Assembly: GCA_003244035.1 (NCBI GenBank)
Contig: QHBV01000102.1
Coordinates: 1 to 31,835 of the forward strand
Direction of reading: 5' to 3'
Length of the DNA: 31,835 nucleotides
DNA from: Solirubrobacterales bacterium
Lineage (GTDB): Bacteria; Actinomycetota; Thermoleophilia; Solirubrobacterales; Solirubrobacteraceae
The position numbers were made by a program, and so were the translations under genes. Of the stretch, positions 31,469 to 31,835 are shown in pieces (within the stretch, counting starts at the first letter, position 1; every line of letters starts with the position of its first letter). The notes below the pieces were generated by a model. It saw only the letters and a list, made by a program, of their open reading frames with translations, did not search any database and was not told where the DNA came from.

Positions 31469-31835
31469 ATGGGCGCTGAGCTGAGCTCCTCGCCCGCCGA
31501 GCTCCGTGAGCACCCGCTTGAGGATTGGTGGGAGTGGCGACCGCATTCCTCGGGGGCCGAGTACACGCTCGGGGTCGAGGAGGAGGTGATGCTCGTCCAA
31601 CCGCAGGACTGGGCGCTCGCGCAGCAGATCGATCGGGTGCTGCTCTCGCTCGGGGACGATCTGCTTCCCCACGTGACCGCCGAGACGCACATGTCCGCGC
31701 TCGAGCTCGCCACCGGCGTGCGCGAAGGCGTGGCCGCGGCCGCGTCCGAGCTGACGGCCCTGAGGAGCTCGCTCGAGCAGTCGCTCGTCCCCCTGGGCCT
31801 GCTCGCAGCCGGAGCCGGGACGCACCCGTTCGCCG
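31469..31835 (+). CDS. GCS2-type glutamate-cysteine/carboxylate-amine ligase (partial)
   Basis: The first 122 codons of a gene running off the window. The sequence YTLGVEEEVMLVQPQDWALA, followed by LLPHVTAETHMSALELATGV, is the N-terminus of the GCS2 (YbdK/EgtA-like) family, which forms gamma-glutamyl amides from glutamate and ATP. Start ATG at 31469 is one choice; nearby ATGs are out of frame. It is divergent from the PuuD-like hydrolase with a gap of 31 to 157 bases, depending on that gene's start. Confidence 0.85.
   Translation, partial: MGAELSSSPAELREHPLEDWWEWRPHSSGAEYTLGVEEEVMLVQPQDWALAQQIDRVLLSLGDDLLPHVTAETHMSALELATGVREGVAAAASELTALRSSLEQSLVPLGLLAAGAGTHPFA

Overview
The window is very GC-rich, gene-dense chromosomal DNA with strong G/C at third codon positions, many GTG starts and little intergenic space. 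The family mix (actinobacterial-type sensor kinase and regulator, DUF5996, stand-alone LigD-type polymerase domain, PucR- and PaaX-like regulators, a QueA-like protein) and many leaderless-looking starts suggest a high-GC actinobacterium. A Thermoleophilia/Solirubrobacterales type is my best guess, but it is an inference. I see no prophage, insertion sequence, CRISPR array or rRNA. This is core-genome style DNA.

Layout. 1-3.1 kb: a tiny membrane protein, a large hairpin, then a minus-strand run of tadA, tRNA-Ser(CGA), acyl-lipid desaturase, kelch lipoprotein and tRNA-Ser(GGA). 3.2-8.3 kb (plus): secreted subtilase, a kinase/regulator two-component pair, an SDR oxidoreductase, and a QueA-like gene broken by a one-base frameshift. 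8.3-14.2 kb: metallophosphoesterase, universal stress protein divergent from a LysR regulator, two divergent methyltransferases, a DUF5996 protein and a YczE-like membrane protein. 14.2-16.7 kb: two small proteins, a stand-alone LigD-type primase-polymerase domain and a convergent exonuclease III. 16.8-18.6 kb: two adjacent genes each carrying two YbjQ (UPF0145) domains. 18.8-19.3 kb: tRNA-Arg(ACG), tRNA-Ser(UGA), tRNA-Ser(GCU). 19.4-23.3 kb: HNH/DUF3761 lipoprotein, a VC0807-type membrane protein divergent from a PaaX-like regulator, an orphan ORF, a fatty-acid hydroxylase and a small zinc-ribbon protein. 23.3-26.6 kb: PucR-like regulator, ammonium transporter, second universal stress protein. 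26.7-31.8 kb: His-rich lipoprotein, BI-1 family membrane protein, alpha/beta hydrolase, small acidic protein, GNAT-VOC fusion, a class I amidotransferase (PuuD-like), and the start of a divergent GCS2-type glutamate-amine ligase running off the window.

Genes that appear to work together: the kinase and response regulator (4-nt overlap); SDR and QueA-like gene (4-nt overlap); desaturase and kelch lipoprotein (1-nt overlap); Amt transporter followed by a PucR-like regulator; the two YbjQ genes; and possibly the gamma-glutamyl ligase/hydrolase pair at the right end. The window carries a complete serine tRNA set (GGA, CGA, UGA, GCU) plus tRNA-Arg(ACG), the classic substrate of the TadA encoded here. 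About a dozen starts are preceded 6-9 nt upstream by a TAnnnT hexamer, which fits leaderless transcription.
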